Shown here piece by piece: positions 8,886 to 17,572 of a stretch of DNA of 64,000 nucleotides. This DNA comes from Psychrobacillus sp. BL-248-WT-3. Its GTDB lineage: Bacteria; Bacillota; Bacilli; Bacillales_A; Planococcaceae. How positions within the stretch are numbered: position 1 is the stretch's first letter; each line of letters starts with the position of its first letter. The stretch lies in the NCBI RefSeq assembly GCF_012843435.1, contig NZ_JABAFC010000001.1, positions 248,001-312,000 of the forward strand, in the 5' to 3' direction. The notes under the pieces were generated by a model, which searched no databases, was not told the DNA's origin, and saw only the letters and a list, made by a program, of their open reading frames with translations. Position numbers and translations under genes: made by a program.

Positions 8886-9326
8886 TTGAAAAAAATACAT
8901 TTCATTATCCTGTTAACATGTTTATCTATTTTACTAATAGGATGTCAATCAATTGAAAGCAAAGAAACAAATCACGATAACCCTCAGCAATCGTCAAATG
9001 AACAAGTAGAAGGTGAGGTAATGGAAGTTATCCTATCAAGCTCAACTTTGGAAGACACTATTATTTTTAAAGATGAAGCCAGTATAAAAGAGTTTAAAGA
9101 TATGATTTCAAGTTCAGTACAACAAGCTGGAATTGTTAATATGTCTAATCCAGATCATTATATAGATATTATGTTTAAAAAAGATAAAAAACAAACTTAT
9201 TATTTATGGTTAGGAGAGAACAGGGAAAACGGATCTTTAATGAAAGCTGATGATACCCATACGATTTATACTTTTGATGAAGAAACGAATAAAAAAATTA
9301 GCAATTTGTTGCAAAGGAAACAATAG
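8886..9326 (+). CDS. Putative lipoprotein of unknown function
   Basis: 146 aa. The type II signal peptide is basic (KK), then a hydrophobic core, then the lipobox LIGC at residues ~17-20, so the mature protein should be lipid-anchored outside the membrane. The mature part has a short Gln/Asn/Ser-rich linker and then a small domain (VILSSSTLEDTIIFKDE ... YYLWLGENRENG ... TIYTFDEETNKKI) like those of short Bacillus lipoproteins. It starts with TTG behind AAAGGAAGTGA. No function is assigned. Confidence 0.7.
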   Translation: MKKIHFIILLTCLSILLIGCQSIESKETNHDNPQQSSNEQVEGEVMEVILSSSTLEDTIIFKDEASIKEFKDMISSSVQQAGIVNMSNPDHYIDIMFKKDKKQTYYLWLGENRENGSLMKADDTHTIYTFDEETNKKISNLLQRKQ

Positions 9327-9430
9327 ACTTTGGGTTCAACTACATGCTTGACTGTTTTTAAAAGTAAAAAAAGATATAGGATTAGAATATATTTTTGTCA
9401 TTCTATGTACTCTAGCGTTGGAGTATAAGT

Positions 9431-10222
9431 TCAATTCATTACTTCAGTTATAATGATCCCGCCCAAATTATCCCCTGAAATTTCAAATTTATTGCTTTTG
9501 GATGACTCCATACTTTTTAATAGTTCCTGTTTTACATATCTTATTTGATATTGCTTACCTTCAATGGTTGTGTCATATTCGCTTTTTTCTTTTAAAAATG
9601 CGAGGTATTCTTCTAACACTAAATCTTCATTGGTCATAATAAGACTATGGGGTTTTCCAACGTAGCGGAAATGCCAAGGTTCAAAAGCGATTCCAGTTAC
9701 GTCCACTTTGTTCTCCGGATAACGTAAAATAAAGCCAAATTCTGGTGCATGTTGTGCTAACCAGTCGGCTTCCAGTGTATATTCCATCATTCCTTCGGTT
9801 GAACCAATATCAATGGACAAGCCTGACTGATGCTCACTATAGCCATTTGGCAGGGCATACTGTGAACCTAATTCTTCATAAAGTTGTTGTTGGACGATAC
9901 CAGTACGGAAACCACTATTAAGCTTGAAATGCATAATTTCATCTTTTTCAGCTGCCTCGAACATTTCCTGCATAGGGGTCAGTAAATCCTTATGTACAGT
10001 CATTTCTGATTGTATTTCTACGTTATTTGCAAAGTCATTAGGTACCGCTTCGATTTCGGTTGGTTCTTGTTGAAGTTTTACCTCGTTATTAATTAATATA
10101 AGATTCCCTTCATAAATCTGTTCTTCTTCAATTGTAAAGATTTGTCTGTCTTCATTGGTATAGTTAGTAAAGATCAAATACCCAAATGTTGAAAGGCAGC
10201 ATAATAAGAAGAATTTTTTCAA
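9431..10222 (-). CDS. VanY-like D-alanyl-D-alanine carboxypeptidase (M15)
   Basis: 263-aa membrane-anchored peptidase. An N-terminal hydrophobic segment (FFLLCCLSTFGYLIF) is followed by the M15B catalytic domain. Zinc ligands and active-site residues lie in SEHQSGLSIDIG near residue 150 and FEPWHFRYVG near residue 205. It should trim the D-Ala-D-Ala end of peptidoglycan stem peptides outside the membrane. The start is TTG at 10222, because GGGAG lies 8 nt upstream; an upstream ATG at 10255 has no such site and spoils the short signal. It appears monocistronic. Confidence 0.85.
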   Translation of the reverse strand: MKKFFLLCCLSTFGYLIFTNYTNEDRQIFTIEEEQIYEGNLILINNEVKLQQEPTEIEAVPNDFANNVEIQSEMTVHKDLLTPMQEMFEAAEKDEIMHFKLNSGFRTGIVQQQLYEELGSQYALPNGYSEHQSGLSIDIGSTEGMMEYTLEADWLAQHAPEFGFILRYPENKVDVTGIAFEPWHFRYVGKPHSLIMTNEDLVLEEYLAFLKEKSEYDTTIEGKQYQIRYVKQELLKSMESSKSNKFEISGDNLGGIIITEVMN

Positions 10223-10439
10223 CTGTCTCACTCCCTTACTAGATATATCTAGCATAGCAAGTAGACTTTAAGATTATGGTACGATAATTCTTAATTTTTT
10301 CTTAAGGTTATCATTTTGATAAACATCACCTCTTCACTAAAAACGTAATTAATAATCTATTCAGGTTGCTAGAAAGTAAATTGAAATTATCCATGCTGTA
10401 CATGAATATCTTTGCAATTTACTCCCAAAGCAATTTAAA

Positions 10440-11222
10440 TTAATTAGACCCATTTTTTATTTTTTGAAAGCTTGCTATAGAAGCCTGATACAGCTTCTCC
10501 ATTTTTTCCTCTATGAAATTCGTTCTTTCATATAATGAAAATCGAATATGGTCGATCTGCCTCATTATTTTCTCCAACAAGCCTTCTTGGAGATCTACTC
10601 GACTTGTTAAATCCTTTTGAGCTTCTTCCAAACCACTAATCTGTTGGGTAATCGTATGATGGAAATGATGCTGTTCGTCCATTTTGGCCATTGCTTCATG
10701 TTGAAACGCTGACACCTGCTCCATACTTGAAAGTACTTCTACATTTTTTAATGAAAGATCGTCTATCTTTTGAACAATCACTCCGGAAGTTTCTTCAGAT
10801 TTGTCTAATCGAACCTTTATATGGTGTTGTGTTTCATCTAGATGCTCAATATGTTCCATTAAACATTGTTTTCCAAGCTGCTCTTCTGTTATTAAGTGGT
10901 GCAACTTTTCGTTTTGTTGCTCTAATTTCTTTAAACCAGTTTGTATTTGTTTTTCAACCTGTTCATGCTGCATATTTAATTTCTTTAAGTACTCAAGTCT
11001 TTTGTTAAGTTCATTCCAATGGGTTATTTGTTGTTCTCCATATTGTTGTTGCGAATTATTTAATCGAATAATATTATCTAAAAAAGACTGGTTAGTTGCT
11101 TCTTGGCTAAGCATGAAATCGGTTAAGTAGTTACTACGAAACTCGACTTGGTTGCTAGCTTTTAATTCGCCATTATTTTTAAAAACACCTGGATGCTGGC
11201 TATCGTTGATGAATAATCCCAT
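10440..11222 (-). CDS. Coiled-coil protein of unknown function
   Basis: 260 aa, not recognised. After a short N-terminal region (FINDSQHPGVFKNNG) almost the whole chain is Gln/Glu/Leu-rich with heptad-like spacing (for example EQVEKQIQTGLKKLEQQNEK and EEKMEKLYQASIASFQKIK), predicting long coiled coils. No transmembrane segment or enzyme motif is present. A perfect AAGGAGG precedes the ATG. It sits alone between two oppositely arranged units. A structural or adaptor role is only a guess. Confidence 0.65.
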   Translation of the reverse strand: MGLFINDSQHPGVFKNNGELKASNQVEFRSNYLTDFMLSQEATNQSFLDNIIRLNNSQQQYGEQQITHWNELNKRLEYLKKLNMQHEQVEKQIQTGLKKLEQQNEKLHHLITEEQLGKQCLMEHIEHLDETQHHIKVRLDKSEETSGVIVQKIDDLSLKNVEVLSSMEQVSAFQHEAMAKMDEQHHFHHTITQQISGLEEAQKDLTSRVDLQEGLLEKIMRQIDHIRFSLYERTNFIEEKMEKLYQASIASFQKIKNGSN

Positions 11223-11401
11223 TAAATTTCCTCCTTATGAATTATCATATTTATTAGAATATGCATGTAGGTTAAATATAGGGATTGCGAGGCATGCATC
11301 AATTGGAATAGCGAAATAGTTTCAATTTTTACAAAATAATGAAAAAGGTATAGTTATTTATTATTAAGCTATTGTATAATATGACCTAGAGGTGTTTTAT
11401 T

Positions 11402-12175
11402 TTGAATAAACAAATAAATGATAGTTTGGATATAAAAATAACTGGAGAAATACTTGCACAGTCTTTCCCAAAGCGTCAAGGTGGAACATCATTTACCACC
11501 TTTCTACAAACTAAAAAAGGACAATTTGTATGGAAAGTAGCAACTGAGCTACCTTATCGAGAATGGCTAAAAAAAGAAGCAGAGGTAATGGAACTTCTAA
11601 ATAAAGAGACAGAACTTCCGATTCCATTATTCATGCATTACAAAGAGCAACCCGAAGAGAATTCACTTCTAATGAGTAAGTTAGAAGGCGTACCTTTAAG
11701 AGAAGCCTTACACGATGCAAATTCAATCGAGGAAAAGAGATCCCTTTTTCTCAGCTTTGGAACTCTTCTAAAATTATTACACACTACTAGACCTCCAGGT
11801 GCATTGCTAACTAAAAATATTTGGCTTGAAAAACAATTACATACAGCCGCTTACAACGTAAAGCATTACAAAGTGGATGGAAATGAAGAGCTACTCACCT
11901 ATTTAAAATTGAACCAGCCTAAGCCAATACCTCAAACACTTATACATGGGGATTGTACGATTGATAATGTACTTGTGAAGGATGGTATGGTATATGCTTT
12001 TATTGATCTTGCTGGAGTAGCACATGGTGACCCTAGGTATGACCTCGCTCTTGCTACTAGATCCATACAATCCAATCCATTATTAGTGGAAGCTTTCTAT
12101 GAGGGTTATGATTCTACACCAATTTCAATAGAAGAATTTAAATATTTTGATGGAGGTCTTTATGAATTTTTTTGA
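11402..12175 (+). CDS. APH-like phosphotransferase (aminoglycoside kinase family)
   Basis: 257 aa, close to the ~264 aa of APH(3') enzymes. The catalytic loop is LIHGDCTIDNVLV near residue 180 (HGD and Asn), and the metal-binding Asp lies in AFIDLAGVAHGDPRYDLAL near residue 200, the arrangement of APH(3')-type kinases. It transfers ATP phosphate to a small hydroxylated substrate. Whether that is an aminoglycoside cannot be known, since chromosomal members often have other or unknown substrates. It starts with TTG behind AGAGGTG. A small zinc-ribbon protein gene follows 18 nt later. Confidence 0.75.
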   Translation: MNKQINDSLDIKITGEILAQSFPKRQGGTSFTTFLQTKKGQFVWKVATELPYREWLKKEAEVMELLNKETELPIPLFMHYKEQPEENSLLMSKLEGVPLREALHDANSIEEKRSLFLSFGTLLKLLHTTRPPGALLTKNIWLEKQLHTAAYNVKHYKVDGNEELLTYLKLNQPKPIPQTLIHGDCTIDNVLVKDGMVYAFIDLAGVAHGDPRYDLALATRSIQSNPLLVEAFYEGYDSTPISIEEFKYFDGGLYEFF

Positions 12176-12193
12176 AAATGAGGTGACCTTGAA

Positions 12194-12535
12194 GTGAAGC
12201 TAATAGGTCCATTTATGATGATAGTTGGCATATGCTGCATAGGGTTTTCTTTGTTTGAATTTTTTACGCTGGAGTTTTTTGAGGAACCGCAGTATTTTTG
12301 GTTATTCTTTGTTGGTGCTCCCCTTATCTTTTTCGGATTTGTTTTAACTGGGGTAGGTAATTTTAAAAAACTAAAAGATCTAAATAACGAGGTAATACGT
12401 GAACAAATGGCTGCAGCCAGCCAAGGATGGGAGGAAGGACAGTTAAAAGCGGAAGCCTATTGCTCAAACTGTGGCCATCCAGTTCGTCGATCATCCAATT
12501 TTTGCTCCGACTGTGGTACCTCACTGCAAATGTAA
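12194..12535 (+). CDS. Zinc-ribbon membrane protein
   Basis: 113 aa. Two N-terminal transmembrane segments (residues ~4-24 and ~35-53) are followed by a cytoplasmic linker and a C-terminal zinc ribbon, CSNCGHPVRRSSNFCSDCG, with two CxxC pairs. Such proteins are common in Firmicutes, mostly without known role. It starts with GTG behind GAGGTGA, 18 nt after the kinase gene, so it is probably in the same transcript. Confidence 0.7.
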   Translation: MKLIGPFMMIVGICCIGFSLFEFFTLEFFEEPQYFWLFFVGAPLIFFGFVLTGVGNFKKLKDLNNEVIREQMAAASQGWEEGQLKAEAYCSNCGHPVRRSSNFCSDCGTSLQM

Positions 12536-12592
12536 GTATTTAGTCATTAGTATGGCTTATCTACTGAACTACAAGATAAAGGAGTGAAATGA

Positions 12593-13147
12593 TTGAGCGC
12601 TTGGAAAACATTAAGTTCCTCGTATATTTTTAAAACCCCATTTGGAAACTTAAGAGAAGACATTTGTGAACTACCAGATGGACAGGTAATTGAAAGCTAC
12701 TATGTCAATGAGTATACGGATTGGGTCAACGCCATTGTACTGACAAAGGAACAGCAGATTATATTAGTAAGCCAATATCGCTATGCAGGTCAAAATATCT
12801 TTTTAGAAATTCCAGCTGGAAAGCCAGAGGGACAAGAAAGCTACCAGGAAGCAATTATTAGAGAAGTTCAAGAGGAAACTGGCTATACAACCGATCGCGA
12901 CCCAGTTTTATTGGGTCAATTTTACGTAAACCCAGCTACTCAAACCAATAAGGTTTACACCTATTTGCTTTTAGATACGTATAAAACTAGCGACCAACAC
13001 CTGGATCCTACAGAATTTATAGATGTTCATACTTTTGATTTTAAAGAAATGCACTCTTTAATAAAGAATGGTGAAATTCAACAGCTTTTCACAGCCAATG
13101 CTTATTATATGGCTTTAGATTTTTTAAAGGAGTATGCAGTCAAATGA
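12593..13147 (+). CDS. Nudix hydrolase (ADP-ribose pyrophosphatase-like)
   Basis: 184 aa. The Nudix box is complete: G of GKPEG, then E, then REVQEETGY (residues ~79-101), as needed for Mg-dependent diphosphate cleavage. The N-terminal strand region and length resemble NUDT5/NudF-type ADP-ribose pyrophosphatases. It starts with TTG behind AAAGGAGTG. Its stop overlaps the next start (ATGA), so it is translationally coupled to the aldo/keto reductase. Confidence 0.85.
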   Translation: MSAWKTLSSSYIFKTPFGNLREDICELPDGQVIESYYVNEYTDWVNAIVLTKEQQIILVSQYRYAGQNIFLEIPAGKPEGQESYQEAIIREVQEETGYTTDRDPVLLGQFYVNPATQTNKVYTYLLLDTYKTSDQHLDPTEFIDVHTFDFKEMHSLIKNGEIQQLFTANAYYMALDFLKEYAVK

Positions 13148-14169
13148 TCAAAGGCTTTGCGTCAAAAGAAAATACTTTTGGTTACCTGAGTCTTCATCAA
13201 TCTAATTTTAGAGAAACGCCATGGTTTTATTGCTCTCCAATTGCACTTGGAACACATTTAGGAGAGATGACGGAGGCACATTCTGCCTTATATCAAGAAA
13301 CGATTCGTTATAGTCTATTGAACGGACTAAACTTTATTGATACCGCCTTAAATTATCGTGGTATGAAATCAGAAAGAGACATCGGCAAGGTTCTTTTAGA
13401 AATAACAGAAAACAAAAAATTGAACAGATCAGAATTTGTCCTTTCCACTAAAGGTGGGCTCCTACCTGGGGATAAAGATGCAGGACTTGTTCCAAAAGAT
13501 TATTTAGAGTCGGTGCTTTTACAAAATACAATTATTAAAGAGACAGATATACAAACTTTTGAACATCAAAAGCATGTACTTACTCCTAATTATTTCCGGT
13601 TTGCTATAGAGCAAAGCAGAAAGCACCTTTATTTGGATACGATTGATATATATTATTTACATGTTCCAGAGCTTTCTATGAAGGTTCTTGGAAAAGATGC
13701 ATTCTACAACCAGCTGGAGGATTTATTTTACTTTTTTGAGAAACAGGTAGAGAAACAAAATATCCGCTTTTATGGAATGGCTACATGGCTTGGACTTATT
13801 GGTGATCAGGATGAGAAAGGCTATATCTCTTTAGAAATAGCAGAAAGTATAGCCAGAAATGTCGGAGGGGAATACCATCATTTTAGATTTGTGCAATTAC
13901 CTGTAAATAGAGTTTTTCCTGAAGCAATCAAAAAGAAAACTCAATCAGTTGCTGGAATTGAAATGACAGTACTCGAAGCAGCAAGACAGTTAGGAATACA
14001 CGTAACGACCAGCGCACCCTTTAACCTAGGAAAAGAAATACAAAAAAAAGATGATAGCTTGCGATTCCTAATGAATACGAAAGGCATATTATCAACAATG
14101 GTTGGCATGAAGCAAATCGACCATGCCAAGTGCAACATAGCAACGAGTAAACGTAGAACCATTCAATAG
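13144..14169 (+). CDS. Aldo/keto reductase family protein
   Basis: 341-aa NADPH-dependent oxidoreductase of the AKR barrel fold. Visible landmarks are the catalytic Asp/Tyr stretch FIDTALNYRGMKSERDIG near residue 60, the lysine in STKGG near residue 103, and DTIDIYYLHVPE near residue 165. It is longer than typical AKRs because of an insertion around residues 115-140. The substrate is unknown. The gene overlaps the Nudix gene by 4 nt and is followed after 9 nt by the peptidase gene, forming a three-gene unit. Confidence 0.8.
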   Translation: MIKGFASKENTFGYLSLHQSNFRETPWFYCSPIALGTHLGEMTEAHSALYQETIRYSLLNGLNFIDTALNYRGMKSERDIGKVLLEITENKKLNRSEFVLSTKGGLLPGDKDAGLVPKDYLESVLLQNTIIKETDIQTFEHQKHVLTPNYFRFAIEQSRKHLYLDTIDIYYLHVPELSMKVLGKDAFYNQLEDLFYFFEKQVEKQNIRFYGMATWLGLIGDQDEKGYISLEIAESIARNVGGEYHHFRFVQLPVNRVFPEAIKKKTQSVAGIEMTVLEAARQLGIHVTTSAPFNLGKEIQKKDDSLRFLMNTKGILSTMVGMKQIDHAKCNIATSKRRTIQ

Positions 14170-14178
14170 GAGGATAAA

Positions 14179-15216
14179 TTGAGAACGATCATCAAGCGAG
14201 CTTTGTGTCTGTTGTTTCCTTTCGTCATTGGAGCGTATACCGTGCAAGCATTTACTATGTATTATAGCTGGAGCAATCTAGTGTGGAGCATATTAATTAG
14301 CTGCTTACTTTTTATCTTTTATATGTATTACTTGGATACCAAACGAGACTTTTCGCTGTCTATTGTTCGTCCTCCAGTGAGCTTTATATTAACAGCCACC
14401 TTATTTTGCTCCTTTTACATAGGAGGTAGCGCATGGTCTAATTTCATAGAAGAACCTTATAAAGAGATAGCGCCTCTAGCTGCTGGAGCCAAAGCAGAAG
14501 AGAAGAAAAGCAGAAAATTATTCTCTTTATTTTCAGGAGACTCAATCCAAAAAAATGTGGAGTCTAAGCAGATTGATAGTATCTCTTATTATTTTGCAGC
14601 AGATAATATTGCTTCTGTGCAGGAGTACTCCTCGCTGTTAGCTAAGGAAAAGGCAAAGTTAGATCGGATTTTCGGGTCAGAGCTAAAGGACCCTTTAAAG
14701 ATTGAAATATACAATGATTCTTCGGCTATTAAGGAAGTGTCCCCTGGAGCAGTAGGTTATTACAAACGTAGGAATCAATCTATTCATCTAATGAAGATGG
14801 ATGATGAAAAAAGATGGGAACGAATATTATTACACGAATATACCCACTATCGTATTCACCAATTTGCAAAGGTTAATGGATTGAGTAGTAAAATGGAGCA
14901 TCTGCCTTTTTGGTTCATAGAGGGGCTAAGTGAGTACGTTGGTTATCAGGATAGGGTGATTAACCATCAGATCCTAGGTGAAACAGTGGATTATCGCTTA
15001 CTAGACACAAATAAAACCATCCCAGCGACTCTGGAACATTATAAAGTATATTTACAAGGCTACTTCACAGTGAAAAAGTTGGATAGTTTATATGGATCAG
15101 AAGTCATAGCGAAGTTGTTATTATCGGAGTCTTTAAATGATTTTTATAGCACCATGGAGAAAACTACTGGACAAAGCACAGAGGAATTTCAGAAAACTCT
15201 TCTAGCAACTTATTAA
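14179..15216 (+). CDS. Membrane-anchored gluzincin-like metallopeptidase
   Basis: 345 aa. Three N-terminal hydrophobic segments (residues ~5-25, ~32-50 and ~63-82) are followed by an extracytoplasmic domain. Its zinc motif HEYTHYRIHQF near residue 215 is followed about 20 residues later by WFIEGLSEYVGY, giving HExxH plus a downstream Glu as in peptidase-MA-like gluzincins. No substrate is known. It starts with TTG behind TAGGAGGAT at ideal spacing. It is the last gene of the Nudix-AKR unit, ended by the terminator downstream. Confidence 0.75.
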   Translation: MRTIIKRALCLLFPFVIGAYTVQAFTMYYSWSNLVWSILISCLLFIFYMYYLDTKRDFSLSIVRPPVSFILTATLFCSFYIGGSAWSNFIEEPYKEIAPLAAGAKAEEKKSRKLFSLFSGDSIQKNVESKQIDSISYYFAADNIASVQEYSSLLAKEKAKLDRIFGSELKDPLKIEIYNDSSAIKEVSPGAVGYYKRRNQSIHLMKMDDEKRWERILLHEYTHYRIHQFAKVNGLSSKMEHLPFWFIEGLSEYVGYQDRVINHQILGETVDYRLLDTNKTIPATLEHYKVYLQGYFTVKKLDSLYGSEVIAKLLLSESLNDFYSTMEKTTGQSTEEFQKTLLATY

Positions 15217-15241
15217 AAGACTTCTCTTTTATTATCAAATT

Positions 15242-15276
15242 AAAAAGAGCTAGATAACTAATTCTAGCTCTTTTTT
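15242..15276. terminator. Bidirectional terminator between convergent genes
   Basis: AAAAGAGCTAGA and TCTAGCTCTTTT form a perfect 12-bp stem with an 8-nt loop. The A-rich and T-rich flanks allow termination in both directions, ending the peptidase unit (+) and the VOC gene (-). Confidence 0.85.
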
Positions 15277-15315
15277 AATGCACGCCGTAACTCAATTTTT
15301 ATTTTAATTAGATTA

Positions 15316-15675
15316 TTAATCTTCAAATTGCAGGTATTCTAAAATATTACCAAAAGGGTCTCGAAAACTAATGAATTTTCCTGGAGGACAATCAGTTGGT
15401 TCATCTATTATAAAATGTACTTCTTTTTCTTTTAAGATTTTAACCTTTTCATAAATATCTTCCGTTTGCAATCCCAATGCAACTCCTGAAGCATTTTGGT
15501 TATTGCTTGCACTATCATTTTCCTCCAAAACAAGAGGTAAGTTTCCGTTAACGAGTGATGCAAGCTTAGGACCATACTGCTTATGTAGTTCAAAACCTAA
15601 CGTATTAGTATAAAAGTCAATTGCTTTATTTAAATTTGGCACATAAATGCTTATAACACAAATTTGATTTTTCAA
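15316..15675 (-). CDS. VOC family (glyoxalase/dioxygenase-fold) protein
   Basis: 119-aa single-domain VOC protein with two beta-alpha-beta-beta-beta modules: VYVPNLNKAIDFYTNTLGF-like at the N-terminus and SFRDPFGNILEYLQ at the C-terminus. The Glu of ILEYLQ is the usual metal ligand. Members include glyoxalases and fosfomycin-type resistance proteins, but nothing fixes the substrate here. The start is TTG at 15675 with AGGAGGG upstream; a longer frame reaching 15708 lacks a ribosome site. Confidence 0.75.
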   Translation of the reverse strand: MKNQICVISIYVPNLNKAIDFYTNTLGFELHKQYGPKLASLVNGNLPLVLEENDSASNNQNASGVALGLQTEDIYEKVKILKEKEVHFIIDEPTDCPPGKFISFRDPFGNILEYLQFED

Positions 15676-15828
15676 ATTATCCCTCCTATTAATAGTATTT
15701 TTATACATATTCTACATTACTTATTGATTGTCCTTTTTAGAGGATATAAATTTCCTTAGTCGAATAACATAAGTTAGAAATAATATTTTAATAGTTCAAC
15801 AACATTTAAAAAAAGGGGGACATATTAA

Positions 15829-16410
15829 GTGTTTATTCGGGATTATAACGATTCAGATGAGATAGGTTGGGTAAGATGTAGAACACTATCATTTCTAAAT
15901 ACAGCCTACTTTGATAACGTATTGAATAAAAAAGAAAACTATGAAAATCCTGCAATCGAACTCGTGGCAGAATTAAATGGACAAATTATTGGACTCATTG
16001 ATATAGAGTATGAAAAGGAAGAAAAAACCGTTTGCTCAAGAGGTCACGGCTTAGGAGGTATGGTTTGGCATGTTGCAGTACATCCAGATTACCAACGACA
16101 GGGAATTGGTGAGCAACTTCTCCAAGAAGCAGAAAAAAGAGCAATCAATATAGGGTTGAATCGATTTGAAGCGTGGACTAGAGATGATCGTTGGGTACGG
16201 AATTGGTATGAAAAAATGCAGTTTAAAAAAGTCTATTCCTATTACCATATTTATTTCGAAGGAAATGAAATGAAAAATAGAATTCAAAGTACTATTCCTA
16301 ATCTTCACTTACAGAATACGTTTGCTCATTATGTAGGAGAAGATATTGAACAATTTTCAGATAACCAACGAATTCATGAATGCGTTTGCTATGAAAAATA
16401 TTTTAAATAA
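15829..16410 (+). CDS. GNAT family N-acetyltransferase
   Basis: 193 aa. The acetyl-CoA binding motif A is visible as VHPDYQRQGIGEQLLQEAEK near residue 85, and motif B as FEAWTRDDRWVRNWYEKMQF near residue 118. The C-terminal ~50 residues extend past the minimal GNAT fold. The acceptor substrate is unknown. It starts with GTG behind AAAGGGGGA. Confidence 0.8.
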   Translation: MFIRDYNDSDEIGWVRCRTLSFLNTAYFDNVLNKKENYENPAIELVAELNGQIIGLIDIEYEKEEKTVCSRGHGLGGMVWHVAVHPDYQRQGIGEQLLQEAEKRAINIGLNRFEAWTRDDRWVRNWYEKMQFKKVYSYYHIYFEGNEMKNRIQSTIPNLHLQNTFAHYVGEDIEQFSDNQRIHECVCYEKYFK

Positions 16411-16475
16411 AAAATACATCTTATTTTCCTAAAGCGTTAAAATGCTTTACCACGATTGTAAAGTGAGGTGTTGTA

Positions 16476-16880
16476 ATGAAAATCAGAATGCTCTTTATGA
16501 TGATTGTAGGAATATTATTCATTCCAGCTTGTGGGTAGGAAAGTCTTAATGAACGTCACGAAGTATATTTATCAGAAAAAGGTTGGGAGATAAAAGATTC
16601 AATTGAAGTTGAAACTTATATATTAGATATTCCCGATGAATTGCTTAGTAACTATGAAGCAAGTGGAATTACATTTTTGAGTGAGTATTTAAGTGAAGAA
16701 GTTATACGGCATACTTATGAGTTAAAAGAAAAAGATGATAATGGAGAACGTTTGCAAGCTGTGATATTCGAAGTATACAAAGAAATTATTGGGGGCTATG
16801 GAGTACTTCGGACATGGGTGCCAGGCGTATTTAACTTGGACGATAAGGAACGTCTCATTAAGGAGCAAATGATTAAGTAA
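16476..16880 (+). pseudogene. Lipoprotein gene interrupted by an amber codon
   Basis: An ATG behind GTGAGGTG opens a clean lipoprotein signal ending in the lipobox IPACG. Codon 21 (16536-16538) is TAG, and the same frame then continues as coherent protein (ESLNERHEVYLSEKGW ... RTWVPGVFNLDDKERLIKE) to 16880. The break falls two codons after the lipidated Cys, so the product would be only a signal peptide. An ATG-initiated C-terminal piece could start further in but lacks a good ribosome site. The family is unknown. A sequencing error is the alternative. Confidence 0.65.
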
Positions 16881-16943
16881 AGAAAGTAGATACATATAAA
16901 GTCAAATAGAGATTGCAAATATTTTTTTTAGGAGGTAAAAATA

Positions 16944-17534
16944 ATGAATTTGGTTAACGAATTTTTAATCAGTTTAAGAGGAGCATTATCAAAAGTTGAG
17001 CTCAACGAATTAAATACAGCACAGGGGGCTTCAAAAGAGGATCTTAATACCCTCAGGTCAGAATATCCAGAATGTCCAGAATCACTAATCTGTTTACTGG
17101 AAAATATAGACGGTACATATTGGAGGGAATATAAAGAAAATGAAATTGCGATTTGTATTTTAGGCGCTGATGTTGCTGATGGCGAATATCCATACTATTT
17201 GCTATCTACACAACAGATGCTCGATAGTTCTAAGGAAGAAGAAGATGTCTCCTATCTATTAGAATATCAAGATGACGAGGAGGCTGTTGACCCTAAGATA
17301 AATCCAGAGGGACTGCTACCTGGTAAATATATTCATTTTGCCGACTGTATGAACAACGGTGGGACATCAAGACTCTTTATCGACTTTAACCCTTCAGCTG
17401 ATGGTGTAAGCGGTCAAATAGTTCGATTTTTGCACGATCCAGATGAATACAAAGTGATTGCAGACAGCTTTGACGAGTATTTACAGGATATTATTGACGG
17501 TAACTTTATTTTTCTTGATAACGAAGAACAGTAA
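16944..17534 (+). CDS. SMI1/KNR4 (SUKH) family protein
   Basis: 196 aa with SUKH-superfamily features: a helical N-terminus with the motif ASKEDLNTLRSEYPECPESL, then CLLENIDGTYW and a strand region (ICILGADVADGEYPYYLLS), and an acidic C-terminus (DNEEQ). SUKH proteins often act as immunity proteins against polymorphic nuclease toxins, but many are stand-alone. No toxin gene lies beside it. TAGGAGG precedes the ATG. Confidence 0.7.
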   Translation: MNLVNEFLISLRGALSKVELNELNTAQGASKEDLNTLRSEYPECPESLICLLENIDGTYWREYKENEIAICILGADVADGEYPYYLLSTQQMLDSSKEEEDVSYLLEYQDDEEAVDPKINPEGLLPGKYIHFADCMNNGGTSRLFIDFNPSADGVSGQIVRFLHDPDEYKVIADSFDEYLQDIIDGNFIFLDNEEQ

Positions 17535-17572
17535 TATATTCTAAGCTTGTACAGTGTTAAAGGGGAGGTTAC

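Noticed and set aside
11402-12175. Acquired aminoglycoside resistance gene
   Set aside because: The kinase has APH motifs, but base composition and context look chromosomal and no mobile element is near; resistance cannot be claimed.
16944-17534. SUKH protein as part of a polymorphic toxin locus
   Set aside because: No large toxin gene, PAAR, LXG or WXG100 gene is next to it; a lone SUKH gene is not enough.
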